Shown: piece by piece, positions 27,180 to 35,802 of the stretch
Numbering within the stretch: the first letter of the stretch is position 1
How the letters are laid out: each line of letters starts with the position of its first letter
Source of the DNA: Rubripirellula sp.
Lineage (GTDB): Bacteria > Planctomycetota > Planctomycetia > Pirellulales > Pirellulaceae
Direction of reading: 5' to 3'
Length of the DNA stretch: 39,351 nt
Assembly (NCBI GenBank): GCA_022425745.1
Contig: JAKMEW010000115.1
Location: forward strand, 1 to 39,351
Notes under the pieces: generated by a model
What the model was told of the DNA's origin: nothing
Database searches by the model: none
The model's input: only the letters and a program-made list of their open reading frames with translations
Position numbers and translations under genes: made by a program

Positions 27180-28853
27180 TTATTTTCCGTTACTGAGCTC
27201 TTTTTCGCGTTTCGCTCTGAATTCAGCAGAAAGCACAATCGCTTTTTCTCTGTCGGATTCGCTGTAATCCCAGAATTCTTGGACCACCCTTTCACACTCA
27301 GGAAAATGCGATCCGTCATCCCCAATTTCAGTTCGAAGTCGCCTCAGCTCGGTTTTTAATTCCTCTTGGATTTTTCGGTGTGAAGGCTTTCCGTAAAGAT
27401 TATTTAACTCTTCAGGATCTTCTCCAAGGTCATAAAGCTCCCATGCCGGCGGTGTTTGATTTTTGCCTTCATAATCACAGCCGTAAAAGTAAATTAGTTT
27501 GTGTGTTTTCGTACGGATTGCCATTTCACCAGGGTTATCGTGGTGAGCCATGTGCATCCAATATCGGTAATAAACTGCTTGTTTCCAATCAGTCGGTTCC
27601 CCGTTACCTTCGCAGATATCTCGGAAAGACTTTCCTTGAATGACGCTTGGCTGATTGATGCCAGCGTAATCCAGCATGAGAGCTGGAAAGTCGATATTCT
27701 CTATCAACGCATCGCTTCTCACGCCAGCTGGAATTGCTTTCGGATAGCGTATTAGGAGCGGCATTCGTTGTGACGGATCGTAAGCCCAGCGTTTATCTTG
27801 GTAGTCCTTTTCGCCGAGCCAAAAACCTTGATCACCTGTGTAGATAATCAAAGTGTTATCAAAGAGGTCTTCGGCAATTAGATAGTCGAATAGTCGTTTG
27901 AGATTGTCATCAACGCCTTTTACGCAACGTAGGTACTTCTTGAGGTATGCCTGATACGACATACGCTTGATCTCTGCATCAGATAGATTCTTGTTCCCGT
28001 AATCCCAAGTGAATTCATCTGGGAAGTGTTTGGGTAGGTCCATCGCGTAAGAGCGTCGGGGATTTCTTCTTCCGATGGAGGTGCCAATATGAGGTACTAA
28101 TTCATCCTGAAAACCACGTGTTGCTAGTGATCCCCAAGTGTCGGACTTATGCCAGAGCGAAGCCGGTTCGGGAATCTCTTCATCAGCAAGATAATTGTCA
28201 TAGCGAGGGTGGTTTTCAAAAAAATCATGCGGGGCTTTAAATTGATGACATAGAAAAAATGGTTTACTGTCGTCTCGGAAGTTTTTCAGCCAATGCAATG
28301 TTGCATCGGTGATCGCATCGGAGGAGTGACTCCCAGGGTATTGAATGGTGTTTTTTGGCCATTCTTTGGGACCTTGTATACGGAAGCTTGTGTCAAAATA
28401 ACTTCCTTGTCCGGGTAGAACCTTGTAATAGTCGAAATTGGGTTCAGCTTTTAGATGCCACTTTCCAATCATGGCTGTCTGGTAGCCAACGCCTCGAATG
28501 AGAATTGGTAGCGTTTGGTTTACTTTCTCAATCCTACCCCCTAGATCAAAAACACCATTGTTGTGGTTGTACTGTCCAGTGATGATGCATGCTCGCGAAG
28601 GCGTGCAAATGCCATTGGTGCAGAATGCATTGTCAAAGCAGATTCCCTCTGAAGCTAATCGATCGATAGTTGGTGTTGGATCAAGATCCTTGAGTAACGT
28701 CGCATACGCGCCCACAGCTTGTGACGTGTGGTCGTCCGACATGATGAAGAGTATGTTTGGACGATCACTTTCCGCAAATACACTGCTTCCTGAGTGCCAA
28801 AGTAGGATCACGGTGATGATGGTAAACAGCGGGGAGAAAAAAAATCTTTTCAT
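27180..28853 (-). CDS. Secreted sulfatase (formylglycine-type arylsulfatase family)
   Basis: A signal peptide (MKRFFFSPLFTIITVILLWHSG...FAE) starts at ATG 28853, five codons inside the track frame. The alkaline-phosphatase/sulfatase fold begins with the metal-binding NILFIMSDDH. The catalytic formylglycine site is ICTPSRA near residue 83, the Cys-type CxPSR that needs a maturation enzyme. Further motifs are TAMIGKWHLK and the late metal-site YTGDQGFWLGE. The C-terminal segment (LYDLGEDPEELNNLYG) is common in planctomycete sulfatases of the N-sulfoglucosamine sulfohydrolase/heparan-type group. It probably desulfates marine polysaccharides in the periplasm. No formylglycine-generating enzyme is in this window. 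Confidence 0.95.
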   Translation of the reverse strand: MKRFFFSPLFTIITVILLWHSGSSVFAESDRPNILFIMSDDHTSQAVGAYATLLKDLDPTPTIDRLASEGICFDNAFCTNGICTPSRACIITGQYNHNNGVFDLGGRIEKVNQTLPILIRGVGYQTAMIGKWHLKAEPNFDYYKVLPGQGSYFDTSFRIQGPKEWPKNTIQYPGSHSSDAITDATLHWLKNFRDDSKPFFLCHQFKAPHDFFENHPRYDNYLADEEIPEPASLWHKSDTWGSLATRGFQDELVPHIGTSIGRRNPRRSYAMDLPKHFPDEFTWDYGNKNLSDAEIKRMSYQAYLKKYLRCVKGVDDNLKRLFDYLIAEDLFDNTLIIYTGDQGFWLGEKDYQDKRWAYDPSQRMPLLIRYPKAIPAGVRSDALIENIDFPALMLDYAGINQPSVIQGKSFRDICEGNGEPTDWKQAVYYRYWMHMAHHDNPGEMAIRTKTHKLIYFYGCDYEGKNQTPPAWELYDLGEDPEELNNLYGKPSHRKIQEELKTELRRLRTEIGDDGSHFPECERVVQEFWDYSESDREKAIVLSAEFRAKREKELSNGK

Positions 28854-28940
28854 AACGTGATCTAGCAATCGCTCGGTGATTGACTGTGCGTTCGAGCTCG
28901 TCAGTTTGACTTGGTGATGGCACTAGTGGCGGGGACTCTC

Positions 28941-29462
28941 TCAAGCCGCTCCTAGTCCATTCGCTCTTCGCCATGCGCTAAGTTGTCCCATGTGCAGCAT
29001 AAAATGTCCGCCGACGTAAAATGCGTGCATTGAGCCGAGCGTTGGGAAAAGTTTGCTCATCGCTTCATTAGGATTTTGGTTGGTGAATTGTGAATCATCG
29101 GCGGATTCCAAATGATGGATTGCTGCTTCATATCCAGCGCGAAATTGGGAGACGATATCACTCATCGCTGGGTAAATCGTGCAGGATGGATCATCGAGAC
29201 ATTTGGCATCTTTTGAAAATAAAGCAATCGCCTTTTCCGATGGCCGAAACTCGCTGTCGTCACCACCAAGTTCGGTCACAATTCGCGGCGCATAAAGGCT
29301 GAGATGACCGAAAATAAACGCAGGATGATTTGATTCGATCGAGGTTTCAGCACATCGAGCAAACGAGCCGAAGGTTTCCGGTGAGATTCCATTGAGCAGC
29401 CGATCCGCATAGTTCAAACCAAGCTTCGCGGACGCAGCAATCATGTGGCCGATCGTTTTCAT
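28941..29462 (-). CDS. DinB-like / DUF664-type four-helix protein
   Basis: The 173-residue protein is helical. A His is at NHPAFIFGHLSLY near residue 45 and a pair at GGHFMLHMGQLSAWRR near the C-terminus, the pattern of metal-binding DinB-like proteins (H...HxxxH). The HxGQLxxWRR end is a common feature of this superfamily. Some members are thiol-dependent transferases or hydrolases; no specific reaction can be assigned. ATG 29462 lies before MKTIGHMIAASA and fits the family start. It sits between the sulfatase and the DUF1571 gene on the same strand, with no clear functional connection. Confidence 0.72.
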   Translation of the reverse strand: MKTIGHMIAASAKLGLNYADRLLNGISPETFGSFARCAETSIESNHPAFIFGHLSLYAPRIVTELGGDDSEFRPSEKAIALFSKDAKCLDDPSCTIYPAMSDIVSQFRAGYEAAIHHLESADDSQFTNQNPNEAMSKLFPTLGSMHAFYVGGHFMLHMGQLSAWRRANGLGAA

Positions 29463-29582
29463 GATAGAGATTCTCTGTTGTCATCAAGTGGTGGGGGAAA
29501 ATGGCTTCGCTTCATTCAATTAAAACATACCATTTTTTGTTTTCTCGCGGACAGCATTACGCTTAGCGAGTGATGGAGTCGA

Positions 29583-30467
29583 TCACGGAAAACCATATTC
29601 TGCGTTGGTGACATCAAAATCAGATTCCGTTAGTCCTACATTCATTTGCAGGTCATGATATGAATAAGACTCAATCAGTTGTGGCGGATCCGATGGTAAT
29701 TCCGGAGCGGCGTAACTGCGGAAGGCTAGGACTACATTTCGCTCGGGATCGAAGACGACCTCAGCTTTTTGGTAGTCACCTTCGATGTGTACCGTTGGAT
29801 TCTTTGTGATGGTGATCAAGTGAGTTGCACGGTCATCGTAAATGTGGTCGATCTGCAGATGAATCGTCAGGTTAGGGTTTCCCAAATCCTGCTTACCTTT
29901 TTCCAGAAGCTGTTCGGTTAGCTTCACGATTCCAATTTCGCTAATTGGATGTTTCTGACCTTGCATAGCAAGAAAGCCATTCGGGTCGAGCCAAATGGTT
30001 TTCAGACTGAGTAAGAAGCCTGGCTCATGTACTGCCATTTTGCCATCGTAGAGATCTTGCCTCCAAATGACTTCTCGACCTCGTATTGAGCTTGGCTCGC
30101 TAAAGTTCATGTAGATACGTCGAGGCGCATCGAGCGTAGGACTTCGAAAACGTGTTTGCGTTTTCAGACGTATCACAGTTTTATCCATCTGCTGATGGTT
30201 TGTATCAGATTCTATTTTTTCAAACCGAGCCGTATAGTCCACGAGTTGTTGACTCAGATGATGAAGGCTTGATTCTGCGAGATTCAGGAGATCTTGCATC
30301 GTGAAATCTTGATGACCTTCTGAGGCATTAATCGAGGGCTTGTCCTGCTCTAACTTGATCAGCGCTGGGAGGCGAGGGAATAGCAATGATTTAGATGCAT
30401 AGCCGCAGAGCAAAAGAGCCGATGCGATCATCAGCCACAAGGCCTTGAATGAGTGAGACTCTCGCAC
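29583..30467 (-). CDS. DUF1571 family secreted/membrane-anchored protein
   Basis: The protein matches the DUF1571 family known from planctomycetes: LNLAESSLHHLSQQLVDYTARFEK, then MNFSEPSSIRGREVIWRQ and a beta-rich C-terminal half ending SYSYHDLQMNVGLTESDFDV. The fold resembles outer-membrane lipoprotein carrier-like beta structures, and the function is unknown. The track places the start at a GTG at 30527, but that codon lies inside a perfect terminator hairpin. GTG 30467 (VRESHSFKALWLMIASALLLCGYA), with GGGG 10 bases upstream, is a better start and gives a normal N-terminal membrane or signal segment. The transcript is separated from the upstream secreted protein by that terminator. Confidence 0.78.
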   Translation of the reverse strand: MRESHSFKALWLMIASALLLCGYASKSLLFPRLPALIKLEQDKPSINASEGHQDFTMQDLLNLAESSLHHLSQQLVDYTARFEKIESDTNHQQMDKTVIRLKTQTRFRSPTLDAPRRIYMNFSEPSSIRGREVIWRQDLYDGKMAVHEPGFLLSLKTIWLDPNGFLAMQGQKHPISEIGIVKLTEQLLEKGKQDLGNPNLTIHLQIDHIYDDRATHLITITKNPTVHIEGDYQKAEVVFDPERNVVLAFRSYAAPELPSDPPQLIESYSYHDLQMNVGLTESDFDVTNAEYGFP

Positions 30468-30510
30468 GATGCAGCTGCCCCGTCGTTGATTTACCGTTAG
30501 CGGAAAGCAT

Positions 30511-30548
30511 GAAAAACAAAGAGCCACCGAGTTAATTCTCGGTGGCTC
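30511..30548 (-). terminator. Rho-independent terminator after the 564-residue secreted-protein gene
   Basis: GAGCCACCGAG (30521-30531) and CTCGGTGGCTC (30538-30548) form a perfect 11-bp stem with a 6-base loop. On the minus strand it is followed by TTTGTTTTTC. It lies 34 bases after the stop of the upstream gene and before the DUF1571 gene, and is the strongest terminator in the window. Confidence 0.9.
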
Positions 30549-30582
30549 AGTGGGTCATGAGGATTGATCCAACATCAGGCCT

Positions 30583-32277
30583 CTAGAATTGTCCGTTTTG
30601 GATTGCGTTGCGTTGTGCCTCAAGATTCCCCTGTCTTATGGCAGCCCCAACCGCTTGCAGGAGGCCTTCCCCGATGCTCAATCTCGCTTCTTGTCCATTC
30701 GGAATACTTTCTTGAATGATCATGATTCGACCCGAGTCTGAGGATCTCGATAGCGAATCAATCATTGCCATCACGACGTCTTCGGAAGTGATAGATTGCG
30801 CGAATTGGAGCATCGGTAACAATGTCAGTTGCAATTGCCCAACGGGGCGATTCGAGCTCGAATCTGAGTTGGCGGCATCGATCATATCAGCCATTAACTT
30901 TTGACTGTCTTTTCCCATCGCGAGATAAACGGACTTTTCGGCGGTGCCGATATGAATCTGGAAAGTGTCACCAAGTATCGCTCGTGCCTCCTCTTCGTAT
31001 GCGGGTACATCCATCTCAACAAGGTGCAACGTCACATCTTTATAGGTTTCTAGATCAAAGGAAAATCGAGGAGCATCGGGCAACGACTCAACCTTACCAC
31101 CAATCTCTTTGGCAATCGTAGCGAGCTCGTTTCCGTCTGCCACGAAGGCGCCTAACGCAAATGAGAGTTTATTTTCACCGGCAAGAACCACTGCGCCTAC
31201 ATCTGATTTACCCTCACTTATGGATGCCTCAGCTAGGTCGATAATGCGATTGACGTAAGCGATTACCTCAGCCTGGATATTTGGTGGTAGGTCACCTTGA
31301 GTTTGCAGCAAACTTACTACCGATGACTTGGCAGTAGCCAGACTGGTTTTCGCTTGATCGATGGCTCCAGGTCCGATAGCCGATGACGCATGATAAAAGG
31401 CAGCTGCGTCTGGACGAATTACCGATGAGAATTGAGATGGAACTGGCTTCTGCGAGGATAGAATTTCACCCAAGCGAGTTCCTTCAACGGCGGTGAATCT
31501 TGTCACGAAGCTGACAAGCTTTTCTGATTGGTCGACATTGAAACCGAATTCCAGCTCATCGGTGTCGGTAATGAGTTGTTCAATTTGAGTGAGGCTAGAT
31601 TCTGCCATTTCGCGTGCTGCTTCGGCATCCGCGTTCCCTTGCTGTGCCATAGCTTGTTCGAAACCTTGACGCATTTGTGCGGTAATCATCCCGCGAATCG
31701 GAGCAGGAACCTGCTGCATTTTTAGTTTTACGGAAAGATCGTATTGATCTTCAGTCTCGCCGAAGACGGTTGTTGGGTCAGTTGGTGCCAAATTCAACAC
31801 GTCACGATCTGGGGCGATGATTGCCCAGTCTCCCTGCTGCCGGATGTAGATCGTGTTGACACCCACTGCAATCACGAGCGTCCCATCTTTAAGTTCGTCC
31901 ACGGGCCCAGTTTGAGCTTCTAGCCTTTGCAGAACGGTTTTTACATCCGGAGTAGGAACCAAAGCTAACGGCTGGGGCATGCCTTCCACTAGGGGGACGA
32001 TAATAGCGATAGGCTGAGTGGTATCAATACCTTGAGTAAAGGTACCAGCCATCATGGCAAAAAGGCCACCAGCTTGCGGCTGGCCGACGAGTCCAGAGAC
32101 GTAATTCACATCCTGCATCAGTTTGTTAACGCTGCCGAGTGTGACCACAACCACAGGCTCAGTGGTGTTGGAGTCTGTACTCTGCGCACTGATCGATAGT
32201 GATTGAAACGGCGCTATGCTGATTGCCAATACAATGATACATAATAAGCCGGAATGGAAACGTTCGATGATGTTCAT
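30583..32277 (-). CDS. Secreted protein of unknown function (planctomycetal hypothetical)
   Basis: The 564 residues start with a signal peptide (LLCIIVLAISIAPFQSLSISAQS). The mature part alternates beta-rich stretches (VVVVTLGSVNKLMQDVNYVSGLVG, TLVIAVGVNTIYI) with helical, Gln/Ala-rich segments (FEQAMAQQGNADAEAAREMAES, about residues 205-240). There are few Cys and no catalytic motif I recognise. Similar proteins are, from general recollection, annotated as hypothetical in planctomycetes. ATG 32277 is preceded by AGGG. A perfect terminator follows the stop, and a 403-base gap precedes the gene, so it is probably transcribed on its own. I cannot assign a function. Confidence 0.8.
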   Translation of the reverse strand: MNIIERFHSGLLCIIVLAISIAPFQSLSISAQSTDSNTTEPVVVVTLGSVNKLMQDVNYVSGLVGQPQAGGLFAMMAGTFTQGIDTTQPIAIIVPLVEGMPQPLALVPTPDVKTVLQRLEAQTGPVDELKDGTLVIAVGVNTIYIRQQGDWAIIAPDRDVLNLAPTDPTTVFGETEDQYDLSVKLKMQQVPAPIRGMITAQMRQGFEQAMAQQGNADAEAAREMAESSLTQIEQLITDTDELEFGFNVDQSEKLVSFVTRFTAVEGTRLGEILSSQKPVPSQFSSVIRPDAAAFYHASSAIGPGAIDQAKTSLATAKSSVVSLLQTQGDLPPNIQAEVIAYVNRIIDLAEASISEGKSDVGAVVLAGENKLSFALGAFVADGNELATIAKEIGGKVESLPDAPRFSFDLETYKDVTLHLVEMDVPAYEEEARAILGDTFQIHIGTAEKSVYLAMGKDSQKLMADMIDAANSDSSSNRPVGQLQLTLLPMLQFAQSITSEDVVMAMIDSLSRSSDSGRIMIIQESIPNGQEARLSIGEGLLQAVGAAIRQGNLEAQRNAIQNGQF

Positions 32278-32680
32278 CAGTAAAGGTCCCTAGAGGGTTA
32301 GGAAGCTCGTGGACGGAATTGCCTATGTTAGTCGTTCCCTAGTACCGGACTAGAAAACACGATTATCAAGTTCAATTTGCGAGATTGCAGTGGTGGTACG
32401 ATCCGCAGGAACCTTCAGGCTGATAAGCCATCAACTACGTGATGGTTGAACTGCCATGCGAGGGCGCAAATTGAATTGCCTTTTACGTAACTTACAGAAT
32501 GATAGCTGTTAGGTAATCGACGATGCTCGTCATTGAACCTAGTGGCCAACCAGAATTCCAATAGCCGACCTATTGTCAGCTTTAGTTATATCCAGTCTAG
32601 CGTGTCATTCAGCCGCGAATAATTGTCTTGAAGTGATTTTATCCGCTTCAAATGGCGCAACAACACAGATAAGTCTAGTC
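32278..32680. other. 403-base intergenic region between infA and the secreted-protein gene
   Basis: No plausible gene is seen. It holds small inverted repeats: CCATCA/TGATGG (32428-32445), CAATAG-ccgac-CTATTG (32559-32575), and an imperfect TTGAAG/CTTCAA hairpin at about 32632-32655 close to the infA stop. It should contain the promoter and leader of the secreted-protein gene and the 3' end of the infA transcript. I cannot name a confident promoter. Confidence 0.4.
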
Positions 32681-32902
32681 TTACCGCTCTCGGTAGACGA
32701 TTCGACCCTTTGTGAGATCGTACGGTGACAGTTCGACTCGTACCTTGTCCCCAGGAACAATGCGAATGAAGTGCTTTCTCATTCGACCAGCTACATGGGC
32801 CATTACTTCCGTGCCAGTTTCGAGCTGAACTCGAAAGCGAGTGTTTGCCAAAGCTTGGGTGACGGTCCCCTCGACCTCAAACGCCTCTTCTTTGGTACCC
32901 AA
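32681..32902 (-). CDS. infA: Translation initiation factor IF-1
   Basis: The 73-residue single S1/OB-fold protein matches IF-1: [23 protein letters not shown], then [39 protein letters not shown]. It binds the ribosomal A site during initiation. The start is TTG at 32902, with AGAGG (plus-strand cctct, 32911-32915) 8 bases upstream; no ATG is available in a suitable place. The Shine-Dalgarno site directly abuts a 10-bp hairpin. The gene lies 267 bases downstream of rpsI on the same strand, not in the usual position at the end of the large ribosomal protein cluster. Whether the genome has another infA cannot be seen. Confidence 0.95.
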   Translation of the reverse strand: MGTKEEAFEVEGTVTQALANTRFRVQLETGTEVMAHVAGRMRKHFIRIVPGDKVRVELSPYDLTKGRIVYRER

Positions 32903-32910
32903 AACAAATT

Positions 32911-32955
32911 CCTCTAAACGACGGAGTGTTAATACTGCTAGCGAATCCGTCGTTT
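32911..32955 (-). promoter_or_regulatory. infA leader hairpin next to its Shine-Dalgarno site
   Basis: AAACGACGGA (32916-32925) and TCCGTCGTTT (32946-32955) are perfect 10-bp complements separated by 20 bases. On the minus strand the downstream arm ends exactly where the AGAGG ribosome-binding site begins. This could modulate ribosome access to the TTG start or act as a processing site. It is not a standard terminator because a ribosome-binding site, not a T tract, follows. Confidence 0.5.
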
Positions 32956-33006
32956 CCTACCAGCTAGTGGGCCTATATAGCGGAGGAATAGGCGATTCAC
33001 TTTTAT

Positions 33007-33033
33007 GCCTCAAAGGCTACTCTGAGAGTAACC
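33007..33033 (-). promoter_or_regulatory. Upstream hairpin(s) in the rpsI-infA gap
   Basis: GGCTACTCTGAGAGTAACC (33015-33033) folds as an 8-bp stem with one G-U pair and a 3-base loop. GCCTCAAAGGC (33007-33017) can form a competing 4-bp hairpin that shares GGC. This may be the end of the rplM-rpsI transcript or an upstream part of the infA leader. Confidence 0.35.
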
Positions 33034-33169
33034 GAGAAATTGTTAGCAGTTTCGTATCCGAACCCTTCGTGGTTGATAAGTGCTGCCTGGGCCAGAATAA
33101 AACTGGTAAACACGGAGGGCGTTGGAGATCGCTCCCCAGTCCCAAATGGGAACGCGAACAGACATGCGT

Positions 33170-33583
33170 TTAACGCTTGCTGAACTGAACGCCTCGCCTT
33201 GCACCACGGAGACCTGGTTTCTTTCGCTCTTTCATTCGCGAATCTCGTGTCAGGAATCCACCATCTCGTAAAGATTCGTGCAGCGATTCGTTGTAACTGA
33301 CCAGTGCTCTAGCGAGACCCATGCGAACCGCACCGCTCTGGCCAGTCATCCCGCCACCATTGACTCGCACCAGAACATCCACCGAATCCGAGTGCTCAAC
33401 TGCAACTAATGTGCTTGTGACGGCACTTTGGTGTTGCTCATTGACGAAGTACTCTTCTAGCGGTTTGCTATTAACGGTAATTTTGCCGCTTCCAGCACGA
33501 ACACGTACTCGAGCGACACTACTTTTGCGACGACCTGTACCGAGTGCGTCTCCGTTAATTTTGTCCTTTTTGACAGCGACCAT
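33170..33583 (-). CDS. rpsI: 30S ribosomal protein S9
   Basis: The 137 residues are typical S9: GTGRRKSSVARVRVRAGSGKITVNSKPLEEYF, the conserved VNGGGMTGQSGAVRMGLARAL, and the basic tail ERKKPGLRGARRGVQFSKR that reaches toward the P-site tRNA. ATG 33583 is 53 bases after rplM, the widespread rplM-rpsI arrangement, and the two are surely co-transcribed. Expression is presumably controlled from the region upstream of rplM. Confidence 0.98.
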   Translation of the reverse strand: MVAVKKDKINGDALGTGRRKSSVARVRVRAGSGKITVNSKPLEEYFVNEQHQSAVTSTLVAVEHSDSVDVLVRVNGGGMTGQSGAVRMGLARALVSYNESLHESLRDGGFLTRDSRMKERKKPGLRGARRGVQFSKR

Positions 33584-33636
33584 TAGATTCTGTTTCTAGT
33601 GAGTTGAGGGGGTATAGGAGATTCTTTCTGTGAAGC

Positions 33637-34092
33637 CTAGCGAACGACTTTCTTGCTCTTGCGAGAAAGAGGCTGAGGCTGTTGAGCCGTGTGAGGATGC
33701 TCTGAACCTGCGTAAATTTTCAGCTTCTTGATCATCTGGTAAGCCAGTTTATTTTTTGGAAGCATTCTTCTGACCGCGTGGTAGATCAAGTCTTCAGGCT
33801 TACGATCTCGCCGATCCCCATAGCTCTCCAATCGAAGCCCAGGATATCCGGTGTACCATGTGTAATGGCGATCTTCCATCTTCTTGCCGGTCATCGCGAT
33901 CTGTTCGGCGTTCACGACCACCACAAAGTCACCGCAATCAACGTGCGGAGTGTACTCTGGACGGTGTTTGCCCATCAAAACGACAGCGATATCGCTTGCA
34001 AGACGACCGAGAACCTCGTCTGTTGCGTCTACAATATGCCATTGTTTTTCGATTTCGCCTGGCTTAGCGCTGTAGGTAGGTTGTGCCACCAC
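33637..34092 (-). CDS. rplM: 50S ribosomal protein L13
   Basis: The 151 residues match L13: WHIVDATDEVLGRLASDIAVVLMGKHRPEYTPHVDCGDFVVVVNAEQIAMTGKK, followed by RMLPKNKLAYQMIKKLKIYAGSEHPHTAQQPQPL. L13 is an early-assembly large-subunit protein. The start is GTG at 34092. Upstream there are 222 bases (34093-34314) without a gene that must hold the promoter and any autoregulatory leader; a direct repeat CTCGAT-GTAG-CTCGAT is seen there but no known L13 leader structure was recognised. rpsI follows. Confidence 0.98.
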   Translation of the reverse strand: MVAQPTYSAKPGEIEKQWHIVDATDEVLGRLASDIAVVLMGKHRPEYTPHVDCGDFVVVVNAEQIAMTGKKMEDRHYTWYTGYPGLRLESYGDRRDRKPEDLIYHAVRRMLPKNKLAYQMIKKLKIYAGSEHPHTAQQPQPLSRKSKKVVR

Positions 34093-34314
34093 GGGATTGA
34101 CTTAGATAATGCGGGATCGGAATTCTTGCGGTCGGAACTCTACTCACGTCCGACTCAGAGGAATCAGGGAATCTATCGAGGACGTGGCTGCTCGGCAAGG
34201 CCTTTCGTCATGATTCCATGGAAATCAGGGTTTTGTGGCTATATTCAACCCGAAAAGTCGGTGGCTTGGACTATCGAGCTACATCGAGTTCTTCAAATAG
34301 CAATCACCCGTGGC

Positions 34315-35802
34315 TCAAAAGAGGGGTGTTGTGTTGTCGGCGTAACGCTGTAGGTATTTCTTCATCTTGAGTTTTCGCTTCGCAGACTCACTCGTCATGT
34401 ATCGCACGCTGCCAAAAACGGGACGCTTTGGCCCCCACGCACGGTCGTAGCGCCCCAGCACCCAGAAGATGCCGCTGTAGGAGTTTGGGTCGCGGCCATC
34501 CAAGGCGTATTTGTTATTCAAATGGATGAGGGTTTTCAGAGCCTCTTTGGGTGAAGGCGACCAGTGAAGAATTTGTTTGCCCCAAAGCATTCGCATGTAG
34601 TTATGCAGCATTCCAGTTTGGACGAGTTCTCGCTGAGCAGCATTCCAGACCTCGTCATGTGTCTCCGCATTTTCAAAGTCTTGAAGTGTGTAGAGGTGGG
34701 GACGCTGGTCCTTTGCGTGTGTCTCAAGACTTGTTTTCGCCCAGCTCGGAAGCGATTCATAACGATCAATCTCTCGCGGATGCCTAGCCGCAAAATTAAA
34801 TCCAAGTTCACGCCAAGTGACTATTTGGTCCATCAGCCCTTCGGCTGAAGTGCTCAGATTCCAAAATCCGTGGTTTTTGCCATTCGGGATGCCCAATCGA
34901 GAGGGGCTCCATTTTTCCTGTTGAAAGATTCTTTGCACAAATTGATGGGATGACAAGTGACCGAAATGCAGGAAAGGACTGAGGCGACTTGTGGCTTCAA
35001 AGTCAGGGTGATTCCGATCGGTGTCGTAGAGTTCAAATCGATCTTGCAAGAAAGTCTCTAGTCGATCTGAGGCTTCTGTTTCCCCACCTCGCATGTTTTC
35101 CAATGCAGGGACAGAGTGATCGACGGGAAGTGAACCAAGGCCGTTAGGTTCAAGTAAATGATCAAGGTTAGCCAATGGCCAAGCTTTAAGGTGGTTGATC
35201 AATTTTTCATTGTCGAGTTGAGGTAGGGAGATTCCCTGTAGAGGGTCTGGGAGTGGACCTTGATGGAGATGTTGCTCGATGTTTTTTTGCATCCAGCGAC
35301 GATAACTGTGTGCAACGGTGAAAGTTTTGTCCGCAAGTCGGATCGGGATGAGTCCGTTGCTGTCGACGAGCTCAAGTCTCGTTGTCAGTTGCTTCTTAAC
35401 GCGGCGAATCAACGCCGGTAAAAAAAAGCAAGGATAGTCATCAGTGACAACACAACAGGAATGATTTCCTAGCTTCTCAAGAAGACCTCGCGATGCAGAA
35501 GTTTCTGGCTCGACGTACGGAAGATAGGTGACGCAGTGTTTCGCGAAACACTGCTGATTGCTCTGCATACCTTCAATAATAAAACGATGAAAGCGATCAC
35601 TGGCCCATCGATAGTTGACTCGGAGAGCTTCAATGATGACGAGCGGCTTTTGCATTTGCATCGCGAGATTGACTGCATGCTGGAGAGCAAAATTCCATTT
35701 CGTCCTCCTGAATGCCGTCATCCAGTAAAGGATATACTCACCTTGTTGATTCACAGGCTGATCGTTGGCCTGCGTCACACGTGTCGGATCGATCGCGTGC
35801 AT
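34315..35802 (-). CDS. phr: Class II CPD photolyase
   Basis: It repairs cyclobutane pyrimidine dimers with FADH- under blue light. The class II pattern is clear: YILYWMTAFRRTKWNFALQHA at the N-terminus, the central LSPFLHFGHLSSHQFVQRIFQ, the FAD-domain block TWRELGFNFAARHP, and the C-terminal LNNKYALDGRDPNSYSGIFWVLGRYDRAWGPKRPVFGSVRYM. The 495-residue length is normal for class II. ATG 35802 gives an N-terminal extension of about 20 residues before the photolyase-like alpha/beta domain. It lies 222 bases upstream of rplM on the same strand and 206 bases below the response regulator gene. Class II enzymes are less common in bacteria than class I, but occur in several phyla. Confidence 0.95.
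   Translation of the reverse strand: MHAIDPTRVTQANDQPVNQQGEYILYWMTAFRRTKWNFALQHAVNLAMQMQKPLVIIEALRVNYRWASDRFHRFIIEGMQSNQQCFAKHCVTYLPYVEPETSASRGLLEKLGNHSCCVVTDDYPCFFLPALIRRVKKQLTTRLELVDSNGLIPIRLADKTFTVAHSYRRWMQKNIEQHLHQGPLPDPLQGISLPQLDNEKLINHLKAWPLANLDHLLEPNGLGSLPVDHSVPALENMRGGETEASDRLETFLQDRFELYDTDRNHPDFEATSRLSPFLHFGHLSSHQFVQRIFQQEKWSPSRLGIPNGKNHGFWNLSTSAEGLMDQIVTWRELGFNFAARHPREIDRYESLPSWAKTSLETHAKDQRPHLYTLQDFENAETHDEVWNAAQRELVQTGMLHNYMRMLWGKQILHWSPSPKEALKTLIHLNNKYALDGRDPNSYSGIFWVLGRYDRAWGPKRPVFGSVRYMTSESAKRKLKMKKYLQRYADNTTPLF

Noticed and set aside
32632-32655. TTGAAG/CTTCAA imperfect hairpin after infA as a terminator
   Set aside because: Stem is short with a bulge and no T tract follows on the minus strand; too weak to call.
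32841-33173. Plus-strand 110-residue ORF across the infA-rpsI gap
   Set aside because: Overlaps infA antisense and the hairpin region; low-complexity, no family resemblance.
33778-34353. Plus-strand 191-residue ORF opposite rplM and its leader
   Set aside because: Overlaps a certain ribosomal protein gene and its promoter region; no matching family.
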